DNA from: an uncultured Erythrobacter sp. | GTDB taxonomy: Bacteria > Pseudomonadota > Alphaproteobacteria > Sphingomonadales > Sphingomonadaceae | Reading direction: 5' to 3' | Assembly: GCA_947488325.1 (NCBI GenBank) | Contig: CANKYZ010000003.1 | Location: 372,001-436,000, forward strand | Length of the DNA: 64,000 nt | Shown: positions 8,725-18,800 of the stretch, in pieces | Numbering within the stretch: position 1 is the first letter of the stretch | Layout: each line of letters opens with the position of its first letter | Made by a program: the position numbers and the translations under genes | The notes under the pieces: model-generated | Seen by the model: the letters and a program-made list of their open reading frames with translations, nothing else | Databases searched by the model: none | What the model was told of the DNA's origin: nothing

Positions 8725-10151
8725 ACGCCCGCAGCCTTCATTTGCTGGTCGCGAGTTCGAGTTTGCTCAACACGCGCAGGGTGACGGCTGTGCGGAGTTT
8801 TGTCCCATTCAACAGCACGACCAAGAAGAGTGCGCGAATAAGCTGATACCGCGCGGCGTCCGGCCATAATCGCCACCACGTTGGTCAATGGGATGCGCAA
8901 CACTGCCAAAACGCCTTCAGCAAAGCCATAATTGCGAACCGTAAAGGCAAAGCGCCAAGCAACACGCCAAAGGAAAAACCCAAGATTAACGATCAATAAT
9001 GCAACCAATTCAGGACTAAGCGGCGTCGGGTCCGCCACGGCGAAAGATACGGCAATTGAAATCAAAATGGTCAGGGCAAGCAGAATGTATCCCAGCAACA
9101 GCACTAAAGCAGTCAGCGGCCCCCGCCGGTCGCGCGCACGCATCCAGCCCTCTATCACTCCGCCCGACCAGCCAGTTCGATCCCACCCTTGCAATGCAAT
9201 ACCGTGAACCCAACGCGTTTTCTGGCGAACAATGTGGTCCAGACGCGACGGGAAATAAGCGCGTGTCGCAATCAGTAAATCGTCTTCACCGCGAGCGCGC
9301 ACAAACCTGCCCGTTCCGCCCATTTCCGCGATGGCAAGGCCTAACTCATAATCTTCCGTCAGTGATTCCCGCTCAAATGGAGTGTTATCTGCCCGCCTTT
9401 TGCACAACTGATCCAGCGCATCTCGCGATATTGCGCATCCCACTCCCGCCGCCGGGAGAGCTGCACCAACGGCGCTACGCACGACCATCCCTTTGCCGTG
9501 CGCTTCGGCGAATTCCTCGCAATAGTGGCTGCCCAGCCAGTTTCGACCGCCTTGCGGCAGCGGTTCAACCGGAAGCTGAGCGAAATCAGCACCATCACCA
9601 ATAGCAGCGTCTAACAGGCCCAGCCCTGCAGGATCGACCATATCTTCTGCATCATGGAATATGATTGACGCGAATTGGTGCCCAGTTCGTTGCTCATCCG
9701 CAACCAGCGCGTCGTAAAGACGGTTCAAACAATCGGCTTTTGTGCTTGGCCCCTGACGATCATGGATCACCAATCGTAGACGAGCATCACCACAAGCGCC
9801 GCGCATTGCTGCTTCGAAAGTTGCAGGATCATTGCGGTAGATGCCAATATACAGCCGAAGATCATCTTGGGGCCAGGCACCCAGGAGATGTCCAATCGTC
9901 TCAGTGATGACTTCGGCTTCTTGCCATGCAGGTACAAAAACTGCCGCTTTGCCATTGAGCGACCGCGACTGAATTTCACTGCGCCGAACACGCGGAGTGC
10001 GTGTGCGACCAGTCACCCTGAGCCACAGCCACGCTAAATCGACCGCCAGATCATCCAGCGCTCCGATCAAAAAGAAAATACCTGCGAATAGCAGCAGTTC
10101 GTGCTGAATCACAGCAAGCCACTGCCACACATCCCAGTCAATAATAGACAA
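8721..10151 (-). CDS. NfrB-like family 2 glycosyltransferase
   Basis: This 476-residue inner-membrane enzyme has a hydrophobic N-terminal segment (about 15-45) and a cytosolic GT-A domain. The domain includes AVFVPAWQEAEVI, the acidic HDAED at 166-170, LTED at 264-267 and the processive-synthase motif QKTRW (QxxRW) at 310-314. Two or three membrane helices follow, at about 345-415. The order matches NfrB, part of the phage N4 receptor glycan machine, but the C-terminal MshEN-type c-di-GMP domain of NfrB is absent. The start appears to be TTG (TTGTCTATT), with a GGGAG upstream. The stop overlaps the barrel gene, so both form one operon. The product is inferred to be an exported polysaccharide of unknown composition. 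Confidence 0.8.
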   Translation of the reverse strand: MSIIDWDVWQWLAVIQHELLLFAGIFFLIGALDDLAVDLAWLWLRVTGRTRTPRVRRSEIQSRSLNGKAAVFVPAWQEAEVITETIGHLLGAWPQDDLRLYIGIYRNDPATFEAAMRGACGDARLRLVIHDRQGPSTKADCLNRLYDALVADEQRTGHQFASIIFHDAEDMVDPAGLGLLDAAIGDGADFAQLPVEPLPQGGRNWLGSHYCEEFAEAHGKGMVVRSAVGAALPAAGVGCAISRDALDQLCKRRADNTPFERESLTEDYELGLAIAEMGGTGRFVRARGEDDLLIATRAYFPSRLDHIVRQKTRWVHGIALQGWDRTGWSGGVIEGWMRARDRRGPLTALVLLLGYILLALTILISIAVSFAVADPTPLSPELVALLIVNLGFFLWRVAWRFAFTVRNYGFAEGVLAVLRIPLTNVVAIMAGRRAVSAYSRTLLGRAVEWDKTPHSRHPARVEQTRTRDQQMKAAGV

Positions 10152-10240
10152 GACGACCCATCTCCCTGCGGGGAAATCAGACTAACGCGCCCGGTTTAAC
10201 CTTGCAACCGCTATGACTTTTCTGAAAAGGAGCGCGCACT

Positions 10241-11476
10241 ATGTCCAACAATAAAAACCCGACCGCCACTCCGCTCCGCCGTCTTATAGCGCCAGTGCGT
10301 GCATTATTTGTTGGGGACGCGTCCGCAGGGATTTTGCTGATCCTAGTTGCTGCGGCAGCGATGCTGGCGGCAAATTCACCGTTTGCGGACGAATATAAAG
10401 ACCTCTTCTACGGCAAACTGCCATGGACACCGATCCCGAAATTGTATGACCTACATCTATGGATCAATGACGGCCTGATGGCGATATTCTTCTTTGTTGT
10501 CGGACTGGAGGTTAAACGAGAACTGATATCCGGTTCACTCGCGGACCCCGCAGCTCGGCGATTGCCTATGGTGGCTGCTCTGGCCGGAATGCTAGCCCCA
10601 GCAGCTGTCTTCATGATGGTTTCAGGCGGAGGCGATTATACCAGCGGGTGGGCCATTCCTGCTGCAACCGATATCGCATTTGCAATGGGTGTATTGGGAC
10701 TGCTTGGCAACCGAGTGCCAACATCATTGCGGCTGTTCCTTTTAACCGTTGCAATTGTTGATGATATTGGCGCTGTAATGGTCATTGCGGTGTTTTATAC
10801 GCCTACGATCGAAATGATATGGCTGGTGGCAGCCGTTGTAGTGTTTGGCCTGATGGTCGGGCTAAATAGGATGCGGGTCAGTGTTCTCTGGCCATATATC
10901 CTTATGGCTGTGGTCCTATGGTATTGCGTGCTCAACACAGGCGTACACGCAACGATTGCAGGGGTTTTGGCCGCATTGACAATCCCGTTGCATCGACGCG
11001 ATGGCAATTCCATGCTTGAAAAGCTTGAGCACAATTTGGCTCCTTGGAGCGCCTATCTGGTGGTGCCGGTGTTTGGTTTTGCTAATGCTGGAGTTGCTTT
11101 GACGGGTATGGGAGCAGATGCCTTGCTCGCTCCACTTCCTATCGCGATCGCAGCCGGCCTAGTCATCGGGAAGCAAGTCGGAATATTCACGACCGTGTTT
11201 ATCGCTGACAAGTCCGGCTTCGCGCCGCGCCCAGAGAACGCAAATTGGCCAGAGATATGGGGTATTTCGATATTGTGCGGGATCGGCTTTACCATGAGCC
11301 TGTTTATCGGCGGACTCGCCTTTCCGAATCAGCCTGCATTTATTGAAGAGGCGAAGATTGGCATCCTTGCCGGATCGGCGGTTTCGGCAATAATCGGCTT
11401 TATTGTTCTGCGCTTAACAACGAAGCATCCTGATTCGGAGTGTATTGATCAAGGCCACTTGCCCAGCGAACCGTAA
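10241..11476 (+). CDS. nhaA: Na+/H+ antiporter NhaA
   Basis: NhaA exchanges internal Na+ or Li+ for external protons across the inner membrane. The 411-residue protein has the usual length and about twelve membrane segments. The paired transport aspartates are seen in AIVDDIGAV (D174, D175), and the unwound helix motif ATDIAFA lies at 142-148. The N-terminal VGDASAGILL and the FFFVVGLEVKRE segment are family hallmarks. The ATG has a strong AAAAGGAG site upstream. It stands alone, divergent from the glycosyltransferase operon, with an 89-base gap. Such an antiporter fits a marine habitat. Confidence 0.96.
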   Translation: MSNNKNPTATPLRRLIAPVRALFVGDASAGILLILVAAAAMLAANSPFADEYKDLFYGKLPWTPIPKLYDLHLWINDGLMAIFFFVVGLEVKRELISGSLADPAARRLPMVAALAGMLAPAAVFMMVSGGGDYTSGWAIPAATDIAFAMGVLGLLGNRVPTSLRLFLLTVAIVDDIGAVMVIAVFYTPTIEMIWLVAAVVVFGLMVGLNRMRVSVLWPYILMAVVLWYCVLNTGVHATIAGVLAALTIPLHRRDGNSMLEKLEHNLAPWSAYLVVPVFGFANAGVALTGMGADALLAPLPIAIAAGLVIGKQVGIFTTVFIADKSGFAPRPENANWPEIWGISILCGIGFTMSLFIGGLAFPNQPAFIEEAKIGILAGSAVSAIIGFIVLRLTTKHPDSECIDQGHLPSEP

Positions 11477-11525
11477 AATCGCAGGCCATCCGGCCTAACC
11501 CGACCAAGAGTTTCTAACCAGAATT

Positions 11526-11558
11526 GAACACGGGACGCCTTACCAGCTTCCCGTGTTC
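11526..11558 (-). terminator. Hairpin around the stop codon of the VOC gene
   Basis: A perfect 10-base-pair inverted repeat (GAACACGGGA and its complement) with a 13-base loop encloses the stop codon of the VOC gene. Only a weak T-rich tail follows on the minus strand, so it may be a poor intrinsic terminator or an mRNA 3'-end stabiliser. Confidence 0.35.
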
Positions 11559-11977
11559 TCCATGCTTGCCCATGGCTCTTTTGGTTCCAGGCTGCCGTCC
11601 TGCAAAAGCTCAATCGAGATCCCGTCAGGCGTTTTAACAAAGGCCATATGCCCATCGCGCGGCGGGCGGTGTATGATGTGACCTGCATCTGCAATGCGCT
11701 GGCACGTCTCATAGATATTATCGACGCGGTAAGCGAGATGACCAAAATTGCGCCCGCCATCATAATGCTCGGCTTCGCTGTCATCTTCCGTAGGCCAATT
11801 ATACGTTAATTCGACTTCGGCCACACCCTCCTGCCCCGGCGCGGCGAGGAAAATGAGCGTGAAACGTCCTGCCTCAACATCAAATCTGCGCACTTCTTTC
11901 AACCCGATCAACTTAAAAAAATCGACCGTCGCCTGCGGGTTGGTGATGCGAATCATGGAATGGAGAAATTTGGTCAT
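11540..11977 (-). CDS. Glyoxalase I-like VOC family protein
   Basis: This 145-residue protein of the vicinal oxygen chelate fold resembles lactoylglutathione lyase, which converts the methylglyoxal-glutathione adduct to S-lactoylglutathione. The four metal ligands of glyoxalase I are present at expected spacing: H6, E56, H80 and E123 (LHSMIRI, AEVELTYNW, FGHLAYRV, ISIELLQD). The frame is open upstream, but MTKFLHSMIRI is the normal family N-terminus and has AAAGGA about ten bases ahead, so I start there. It could act on another dicarbonyl adduct. It is a single-gene unit. Confidence 0.88.
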   Translation of the reverse strand: MTKFLHSMIRITNPQATVDFFKLIGLKEVRRFDVEAGRFTLIFLAAPGQEGVAEVELTYNWPTEDDSEAEHYDGGRNFGHLAYRVDNIYETCQRIADAGHIIHRPPRDGHMAFVKTPDGISIELLQDGSLEPKEPWASMENTGSW

Positions 11978-12080
11978 CGAAGAATATCCTTTCGCAAAGC
12001 AGTTAGAGCCCAGTATCAATGGTCGCAAGTGACCAGTCGCAACGCTGACGCTTGACCAAGCACAGGGCCAAGCATCGACA

Positions 12081-12128
12081 TCAACGCAAAACGAAAAGGG
12101 CGCGGAACTCAATTGATCCCACGCCCCG
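12081..12128 (-). terminator. Possible terminator downstream of the TorF porin gene
   Basis: On the minus strand a G-rich half (GGGGCG) can pair with a later CGCCC that is followed by TTTTCGTTTT. The loop is long and the stem short, so this is a weak candidate for ending the porin transcript. Confidence 0.3.
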
Positions 12129-12175
12129 TTCCTCCCGCTTATCTGCGGGTTACTTCGAATATCTTCGCAAGCGAT

Positions 12176-13087
12176 TTAGAAGCTTGCAGATACGGTCAGG
12201 ACAAACGCATCGTCAGTGAAGGTTCCTGCCGGATCGATTAGCGCATCGCCCTCGACGCCAACATAAGCTGCGGTGAACGTCACCGGACCGGCAGCCAGAT
12301 CAGCACCAATTGACCAATCAAATGCCTTGCTGTCGCCGGTGAAGGTCAGAAACCCGTCAGTGTAGCCAAGATGGCCATTGATAGTGATCGGTGTATCCGG
12401 AATGCCGATGCCTACATCGGTATAGAGATACAGGTTATCAGTGCTGCCGAGTGATTCCTGATCAGGCGCATAGGCGATGCCGCCGGTCAGGGATGCAGGG
12501 CCGATCGAAACACCCAGTGAACCGTAGAATTCGACATAGTCAGTTGGTCCTGCCGCAGTGGGTGCATCCGGATAGAGATAACCGATGGCACCGACATCGG
12601 CAGTCACACCGTCAGCAATGTCGCCGCTCCAACCGCCGTAAACGTCAAGCTCGGTCGATCCAAAACCTACCGTCTGTTCGTCTAGGTTGGACGCCCATGT
12701 TCCAACATAGAATCCGGACGAATGGCTGACATCAAAGCCACCTTGAACGGCGAAATCGCCGCCAGAAAGATCAACACCGCGGAAACGGTATTCTGTAGTG
12801 AATGCGACATTTGCGGAAAACGTGAATCCACTTTCGCCGGCAAGGTCACTTGCAAAAGTACCATCAATTGGCTGACCGGCACGTTCGACCTGACTGGTCA
12901 AAACGGTGCCGGAGCCATCGACAGGTCGGGGATCAAGCGCAATCGACGCTGCGATCAAGTCTGCGCTGATAGAATCATCAACGACAGGTGCATCAGAAGA
13001 AACTTCTGATGCGAATGCTGGTGCTGCAGACAGCAGAAGACCAACGGAGATAGTTGCGGCGGAGAGGCCGCGGATGGACGTGAGCAT
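12176..13087 (-). CDS. TorF-family putative outer-membrane porin
   Basis: A 303-residue secreted protein with a clear signal peptide (LTSIRGLSAATISVGLLLSAAPAFAS). It has the family's opening strand FSANVAFTTEYRFRGVDLS, then repeated amphipathic beta strands, and ends ...VLTVSASF with the terminal Phe used for outer-membrane assembly. Members are small putative porins common in sphingomonads; their substrates are not established. I place the start at the ATG giving MLTSIRG, which has AGGAAG just upstream; the longer open frame adds 34 residues without a signal sequence. It is transcribed alone. Confidence 0.82.
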   Translation of the reverse strand: MLTSIRGLSAATISVGLLLSAAPAFASEVSSDAPVVDDSISADLIAASIALDPRPVDGSGTVLTSQVERAGQPIDGTFASDLAGESGFTFSANVAFTTEYRFRGVDLSGGDFAVQGGFDVSHSSGFYVGTWASNLDEQTVGFGSTELDVYGGWSGDIADGVTADVGAIGYLYPDAPTAAGPTDYVEFYGSLGVSIGPASLTGGIAYAPDQESLGSTDNLYLYTDVGIGIPDTPITINGHLGYTDGFLTFTGDSKAFDWSIGADLAAGPVTFTAAYVGVEGDALIDPAGTFTDDAFVLTVSASF

Positions 13088-13459
13088 TACAACTTCCTTG
13101 TTTATGTTGTTGCTTCGTCCCACCTGCACATTCGACGGCTGCGTATTATTATGAGCAATCTCTGTCGAATATGAAACAATCGTGCACATTTATGCTGCAC
13201 AGCACAAGAGAAATAACATGAGGCTTCGTATCTCTATCCAACAAGGTAGAGTGTTGTTGGATTTTTGCATCAGGTATGGTCTCCAACGAAGTGGCGCGAC
13301 AAATCCGCTTTGAGGCAAAGGAGCCACGCTCAGTTGCTGTTCAGGCTCCGTCAGACTAAAGGCACGCCTCCGAACGGCAGCACTCAGGCTCACGGTATAC
13401 TGCAGTGAGGTCAAACGGATTGGACGACTGACATTATCCAGACACAATAAAGAAAAATT
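13088..13459. promoter_or_regulatory. Gene-free divergent promoter region between porin and phosphatase genes
   Basis: These 372 bases separate the TorF gene (-) from the metallophosphatase gene (+). No convincing small gene was found on either strand; the longest minus-strand frame overlaps the phosphatase and starts inside it. The region should hold both promoters. One short inverted repeat, GTGCA...TGCAC with a nine-base spacer, lies at 13182-13200 and could be an operator. No strong hairpin or known RNA element was seen. Confidence 0.4.
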
Positions 13460-14263
13460 ATGTTCAACGCCCTCCGCAAAATGTTTCGCCCGCGACCCCA
13501 GCCTCAGCTTCCTGCTGTGCCGGATGGGACGCGCTATTATGTGATCGGCGATATTCATGGGCGTCTCGACCTTTACAGCGCGATGATCGGCGCGATCGAA
13601 CAAGACGATACATCCCGACCACCGGCAGACACGCAAGTTATCCTACTCGGCGATCTCGTTGATCGCGGGCCGGATAGTGCAGGTGTTATTGCGCGTACTC
13701 GCACATGGCAGGAACAAAGGGCCGTCCGCGTCCTGGCTGGCAATCATGAGGAAATGTTCCTCAATTCACTCAAGAAGCCCGAAGTCTTGCGGCATTTCCT
13801 AAAACATGGTGGGCGCGAGACAGTGCTGTCTTATGGCCTGTCTCGCAAACAGTTCAACGCTATGAATCTGGATGAATTGTTCGCGTTGATGCCGCAACTC
13901 ATCCCGCAATCGGACATCGATTATATGACCGATTTTGAAGAGATGATTGTCGCAGGCGATTATTTGTTTGTTCATGCCGGGGTCGACCCGGCAGTCCCGC
14001 TCGACCAGCAAAAGCGCAGTGATATGCTGTGGATTCGTGACCGCTTCCTCGACCATGAAGGTGCACTCGATAAAGTGGTTGTCCACGGCCACACGATCTT
14101 TGACCGGGTGATGGATTGCGGCAATCGAATTGGCATTGACACTGGCGCTTTTCGCTCAGGTGTGCTTACGGCCCTCGTGCTCGAAGACGACCAGAGACGT
14201 ATCCTTCAGGCAAGCCAAATTGATGGCGGTCCGATAGAGGTCTTTCAGGGCGAGCGGGCATAA
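13460..14263 (+). CDS. Serine/threonine-type metallophosphoesterase
   Basis: This 267-residue cytosolic protein belongs to the PPP-like calcineurin phosphoesterases. The metal-binding motifs are in order: GDIHGR at 30-35, GDLVDRG at 64-70 and GNHEE at 94-98, followed by HAGVDP and VVHGHT. These coordinate two metal ions for phosphoester hydrolysis. Bacterial relatives act as protein phosphatases or on diadenosine tetraphosphate; the sequence does not decide between them. The UDP-glucose dehydrogenase gene follows 67 bases downstream on the same strand, but there is no proof of a shared transcript. Confidence 0.88.
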   Translation: MFNALRKMFRPRPQPQLPAVPDGTRYYVIGDIHGRLDLYSAMIGAIEQDDTSRPPADTQVILLGDLVDRGPDSAGVIARTRTWQEQRAVRVLAGNHEEMFLNSLKKPEVLRHFLKHGGRETVLSYGLSRKQFNAMNLDELFALMPQLIPQSDIDYMTDFEEMIVAGDYLFVHAGVDPAVPLDQQKRSDMLWIRDRFLDHEGALDKVVVHGHTIFDRVMDCGNRIGIDTGAFRSGVLTALVLEDDQRRILQASQIDGGPIEVFQGERA

Positions 14264-14330
14264 ACAAATTTCGCGGTCATTTGGCGGCACAGATACAAAT
14301 TCACGTACAGGTTCATAGGGGCAATACGCC

Positions 14331-15641
14331 ATGAAAATTGCAATGGTGGGTTCTGGCTATGTCGGGCTGGTTTCAGGCGCATGTTTCGCCGATTTCGGCC
14401 ATGACGTTGTGTGTATCGACAAGGATCAAAGCAAGATTGACCGGCTGCACGACGGCATAATGCCGATATACGAGCCCGGCCTTGATGCGTTGGTCGAAAG
14501 CAATTTTAAGGCTGGTCGCCTGTCGTTCACCACCAGCCTTTCCGAAGGCATCAAGGGCGCTAGCGCAATCTTTATCGCTGTTGGCACTCCCAGCCGACGC
14601 GGCGATGGCCATGCTGACCTATCTTTTGTCTATGCTGTGGCCGCCGAAGTGGGCGAACACCTTTCCAACAATGCCGTCATCGTCACCAAATCGACCGTGC
14701 CGGTGGGCACGGGGGACGAAGTTGAGCGGATCATAAAAGATAGTGGCACCACGCGCACGTTCTCGGTTGTCTCCAATCCTGAATTCCTGCGTGAAGGTGC
14801 CGCAATTCGTGACTTCAAACGTCCTGATCGGATTGTAATAGGTGCCGAGGATGATTTTGGCCGGGACATCATGCACGAAGTGTATCGCCCGCTATTCCTC
14901 AATGAATCGCCAATCCTATTCACCGAACGCCGCACCAGCGAGCTGATCAAATACGCTGCCAATGCGTTCCTCGCGACTAAGATCACCTTCATCAATGAAA
15001 TGGCTGATCTGTGCGAAAAGGTCGGCGCTGACATTCAAGATGTCAGTCGAGGGATTGGCATGGACAACCGGATCGGTTCCAAGTTTCTTCATGCCGGGCC
15101 TGGTTATGGCGGATCATGCTTCCCCAAAGACACATTGGCATTGCTAAAAACGGCAGAAGATTATGACAGCCCAACACGCATTGTCGAAGCGGTCGTGAAG
15201 ACCAATGACAGCCGCAAACGGGCAATGGGCCGCAAAGTTCTGGATGCACTTGGCGGAGCCGAAAAAGCGCGCGGCAAGAAAGCAGGTTTGCTGGGCCTCA
15301 CCTTCAAGCCGAACACCGATGACATGCGCGATTCGCCTGCAATTGCAATTGCGCAGACATTGACCGACGCCGGTGTGATCGTTTCTGCTTACGATCCCGA
15401 AGGCATGGACATTGCCAAACCAATTATGCCCGATGTGGCCATGTGCGATGACCCTTATTCCGCGATCGAAGGGGTCGATGTCGTTGCAATCGTCACCGAA
15501 TGGGATGCGTTCCGCGCGCTAGACATGAAGCGGCTGAAAGAGCTTGTCGCTGCCCCAGTGCTCGTAGACTTACGCAATATCTACAATCCAGAAGACATGC
15601 GCGCCGCCGGTTTTACCTATGCAAGCATTGGCAGAAACTAA
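14331..15641 (+). CDS. ugd: UDP-glucose 6-dehydrogenase
   Basis: The enzyme oxidises UDP-glucose twice with NAD+ to UDP-glucuronate, a precursor of acidic surface polysaccharides and glycolipids such as sphingomonad glycosphingolipids. The 436-residue protein has the N-terminal Rossmann motif GSGYVG at 7-12, the substrate loop FLREGAAI, and the catalytic cysteine C263 in GYGGSCFPKD. The C-terminal UDP-binding domain contains GLTFKPNTDDMRDSP. Length and motifs are canonical. A plausible AGGGGC ribosome site lies upstream of the ATG. It stands next to other envelope genes. Confidence 0.96.
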   Translation: MKIAMVGSGYVGLVSGACFADFGHDVVCIDKDQSKIDRLHDGIMPIYEPGLDALVESNFKAGRLSFTTSLSEGIKGASAIFIAVGTPSRRGDGHADLSFVYAVAAEVGEHLSNNAVIVTKSTVPVGTGDEVERIIKDSGTTRTFSVVSNPEFLREGAAIRDFKRPDRIVIGAEDDFGRDIMHEVYRPLFLNESPILFTERRTSELIKYAANAFLATKITFINEMADLCEKVGADIQDVSRGIGMDNRIGSKFLHAGPGYGGSCFPKDTLALLKTAEDYDSPTRIVEAVVKTNDSRKRAMGRKVLDALGGAEKARGKKAGLLGLTFKPNTDDMRDSPAIAIAQTLTDAGVIVSAYDPEGMDIAKPIMPDVAMCDDPYSAIEGVDVVAIVTEWDAFRALDMKRLKELVAAPVLVDLRNIYNPEDMRAAGFTYASIGRN

Positions 15642-15840
15642 CCTTTTGCAAGCCGTTCCAAATGCAGACCCTGCTTAGAGTTACTTTAGCCAAGTCACAC
15701 ATTCCATTATACGTCTAAATTCGACGATCTGCGCAAGTGTATATCCCTAACGAAAAAAGTTGTGATGAAAGCTTGGGATTCGCCTCCTGATTATAGTAAT
15801 CTCCGACTCGAATAGGGATATTCAAGGCAAGGGGGCTTTC

Positions 15841-18800
15841 ATGACAAAACGTAGATTTCTTTCTGGTGTAGGCATTGTAGCGCTTTCCGGAGCGCTTGCA
15901 GCATCTCCAGCATATGCATCCGAAGATGAGGGAGCGGGCGATAGCAGTGCTGCAAATTCAATAGATGAGCGCGTTCAATTGCGCCTTGATCGCATTAACG
16001 AAGCTTCACGCGGGGGAAGTACCGCGGACGTTCAGGACGTATCTTCCTCTAATACATCTTCTCCCTATGTAGCAGCGACCAGCAATCCTGTGTCAGGCCC
16101 AGTCGACAAAACGGCTACTATGGTTGACAGTTTTGCTGGCATCCAATCTGATGCATACACCGCGACATTAAACCCTTCGATCAATCTCGCACTGCCGCGC
16201 TTTACCGGTGATATCAGCGCCATTGATACACGGCCTCACCCAGAGATCATTTCTCGCGATGATATCGGGCTTGAAGGCGGCGTTGATATCAACAACACTC
16301 AGCCATCAGTAGTACAAATTTTCAGCCAAAATAATGCGACGGGCGGCGTCTTCTTCAACTGCACCGGCAGTGTTATCAATCCGCGCACAATTCTAACGGC
16401 GGCGCATTGTGTTACTGCGTTCTCCTCTGAAGACTATGGTTTAGCAAGCACTGGGGCAGCACGCACTCAACTGATTTCGACCGGCGTAGACAGCTCCATT
16501 AGATTCTTTGAATATCTCGGAACTGGGGCAAATTACACAGATGGCGGCGTAGCGAGCAGTACCGACATAGTTATCCATGCTTCCTCAAACCTCGACAATG
16601 GCGCCTTGTCATTCCCATGGGCCGATGTGGCGTTGATCGCGGTTGATACGCCGATAACCGATGTACCTTCGCTGCCTATCTTGCTGACGCCGCTGACCGA
16701 GCTGACCCATGTAGTGCAAGTCGGTTACGGCAGTTTCGGCACAGCTGATTCCGCTTTGTTTAATGAGAATCTTCCAATCGGATTTCTGCGCCGTGTAGGT
16801 GAAAACATGCTCGGCGCGATTGCCTCGTCTGCAGACCTGATCGACACAATCGCTCCAGACTTCGCGCCCACCGCCATTTCGTTCGGCGAAACAACGCAAT
16901 CACTTTACTTTACCGATTTTGACAACCCAGACCGCGTAGGTCCCGGCGAAGATCGCTGCACCTTCGCCTCCGATGGGGCGATCAGTTGTGAGAGCCTTGA
17001 CGCCGTTCTATCGATTGATTGGTTTGACGGTGACGCATTGCCCAATGAAGTGGCAACGGCTGGCGGTGATAGCGGTTCGCCTCTGATCGCAGATCAACTT
17101 GGCGGTCCTCCTGTCATCACTGGTGTGCTGAGCGGTGGGTTCGACTTTTTTGGGATCGGCAACACATTTGGCGATATCAGTTTTTACAATCCGCTTTATC
17201 CATTCTTCCAATTCCTGAGCGAAAACACAGCCTACAAATATGTTTCGGCAGCGCGCGGCGATGGGGTGTGGTCGGACCCGACCCGCTGGACGCAGGATCT
17301 CGATCCGGGCTTTCTAATTGATGATGGAACTGGCACGCTGATCAATGGCCTGCCCGGCGGCACGGAACCCGGCGTCTATGAAACAGGGTCAAGCATTGGC
17401 TTGATTCTGGGCAATGATATTTCAGGCAATCCTGATATCAATTCGGTCGTCCTTCCACCCGAAGGAACACCGAATTTTGGCGGCAATACTCCTTCCAGTT
17501 CTGTGTTGGTTGGCCCCGGTTCAACCGGGTTTATCCCGCAAAACACCGATGGCACGCCTGGCACGGCATTTGAAAATCCTGCGCAATATTTCGAAGTTCA
17601 CCTTAATCGCCGTGGGACAACCACGGTTGATTTGGATGTTGAAATCGACCGGCTTGTAATCGATCATCGCAGGGCTGGTTTTGTCCTTCCTGATGAATGG
17701 GAATTCACCAGCATTATCGGGGTTGAGCAATTTGATGGATTCGCTGAGATCAACGGCACACTGAACACCTCAGTGTATACGTTGGCCGGCGGTGAGCTTG
17801 TCGGCGACGGCGGTACGATTAACACCAACGTGCTCTTCAACCTTGAAGGAATGCTGAGTGCTGGCGGTGCGAACTCGTTCGGATCGTTGGCCATCAATGG
17901 TGATTATGTCCAAACCAGCGGAGGCGCGCTTTGGAGCGATTTCTCAGTAGGACGCCGTGGTGCAGTCACGGCTGACAGCTATGACATTTCCGGCGTGGCG
18001 GTTCTCGATGGAGAACTTATTCTGTCCAGCCGAGATCGCCGTGTCCGATTTGGGACCGAATACACCCTTCTGACAGCGGACGAAATCGACGGTGATTTTT
18101 CAAACGTTACGTTTTTGAGCCGTTCGGCACTTTTGAGTGCAGAACATAGGATCGAAGACAATGAGATTGTCGTTGAGATCACAGCACGCAGCATCCGGGA
18201 TTTGCTGGGTAGAGGCAGTTCGCTGCGCTCACTTGGTACGGCGCTTGACACGCTACGCTCAGCGAATTTCGATCAATTCTCAGACATGTTCGCCGTCGTC
18301 GATAGCGCCACGTTCGATACGCTGGGATCAACATTGGCATCGCTGACCCCGGTCAGCGCATTCAGTCAGACCTTCACCGCAAACAGCTTCTCACAGCGTT
18401 TCACCGGTCAGATCGCGCAGCGTACACTTGCGCTTCGCGGCGGGTCGCGCGCTGCTGGCGCATTCTCGTCGGCGGGCAATGCCAGTTACGCATTGGTTGG
18501 GACAACACCCGGTGAGACGGGACCACTGGGCATCTTTGGGAGCGCTTCAGGCATCTATCTCAATGGTGGTCAGCAATCAGGCTTGCTTGGCAACGGTGCA
18601 GCTGGCTTTGACACATACGGCATTAATGGCGTGACCACTGGCGTGTTTGGCGCAAATGCGCTCGAACAAGCCTCGCTCACTCAAGCGGGCGAATTGACCA
18701 TTGGTGCCGACTTGCGGGTCGCCGAGGGCTTTAGCTTTGGCATCGCAGTATCAAATATTCGCAACAGCCAGCAATCAACCAGCCTATTCCAACCACAGGA

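Noticed and set aside
9056-9604. 182-residue open frame on + across the glycosyltransferase gene
   Set aside because: It lies fully inside the well-supported minus-strand glycosyltransferase and has no family-like sequence; it is a shadow frame.
13190-13636. 148-residue minus-strand frame partly in the gap before the phosphatase
   Set aside because: It begins inside the phosphatase gene on the other strand and shows no motif or family-like segment.
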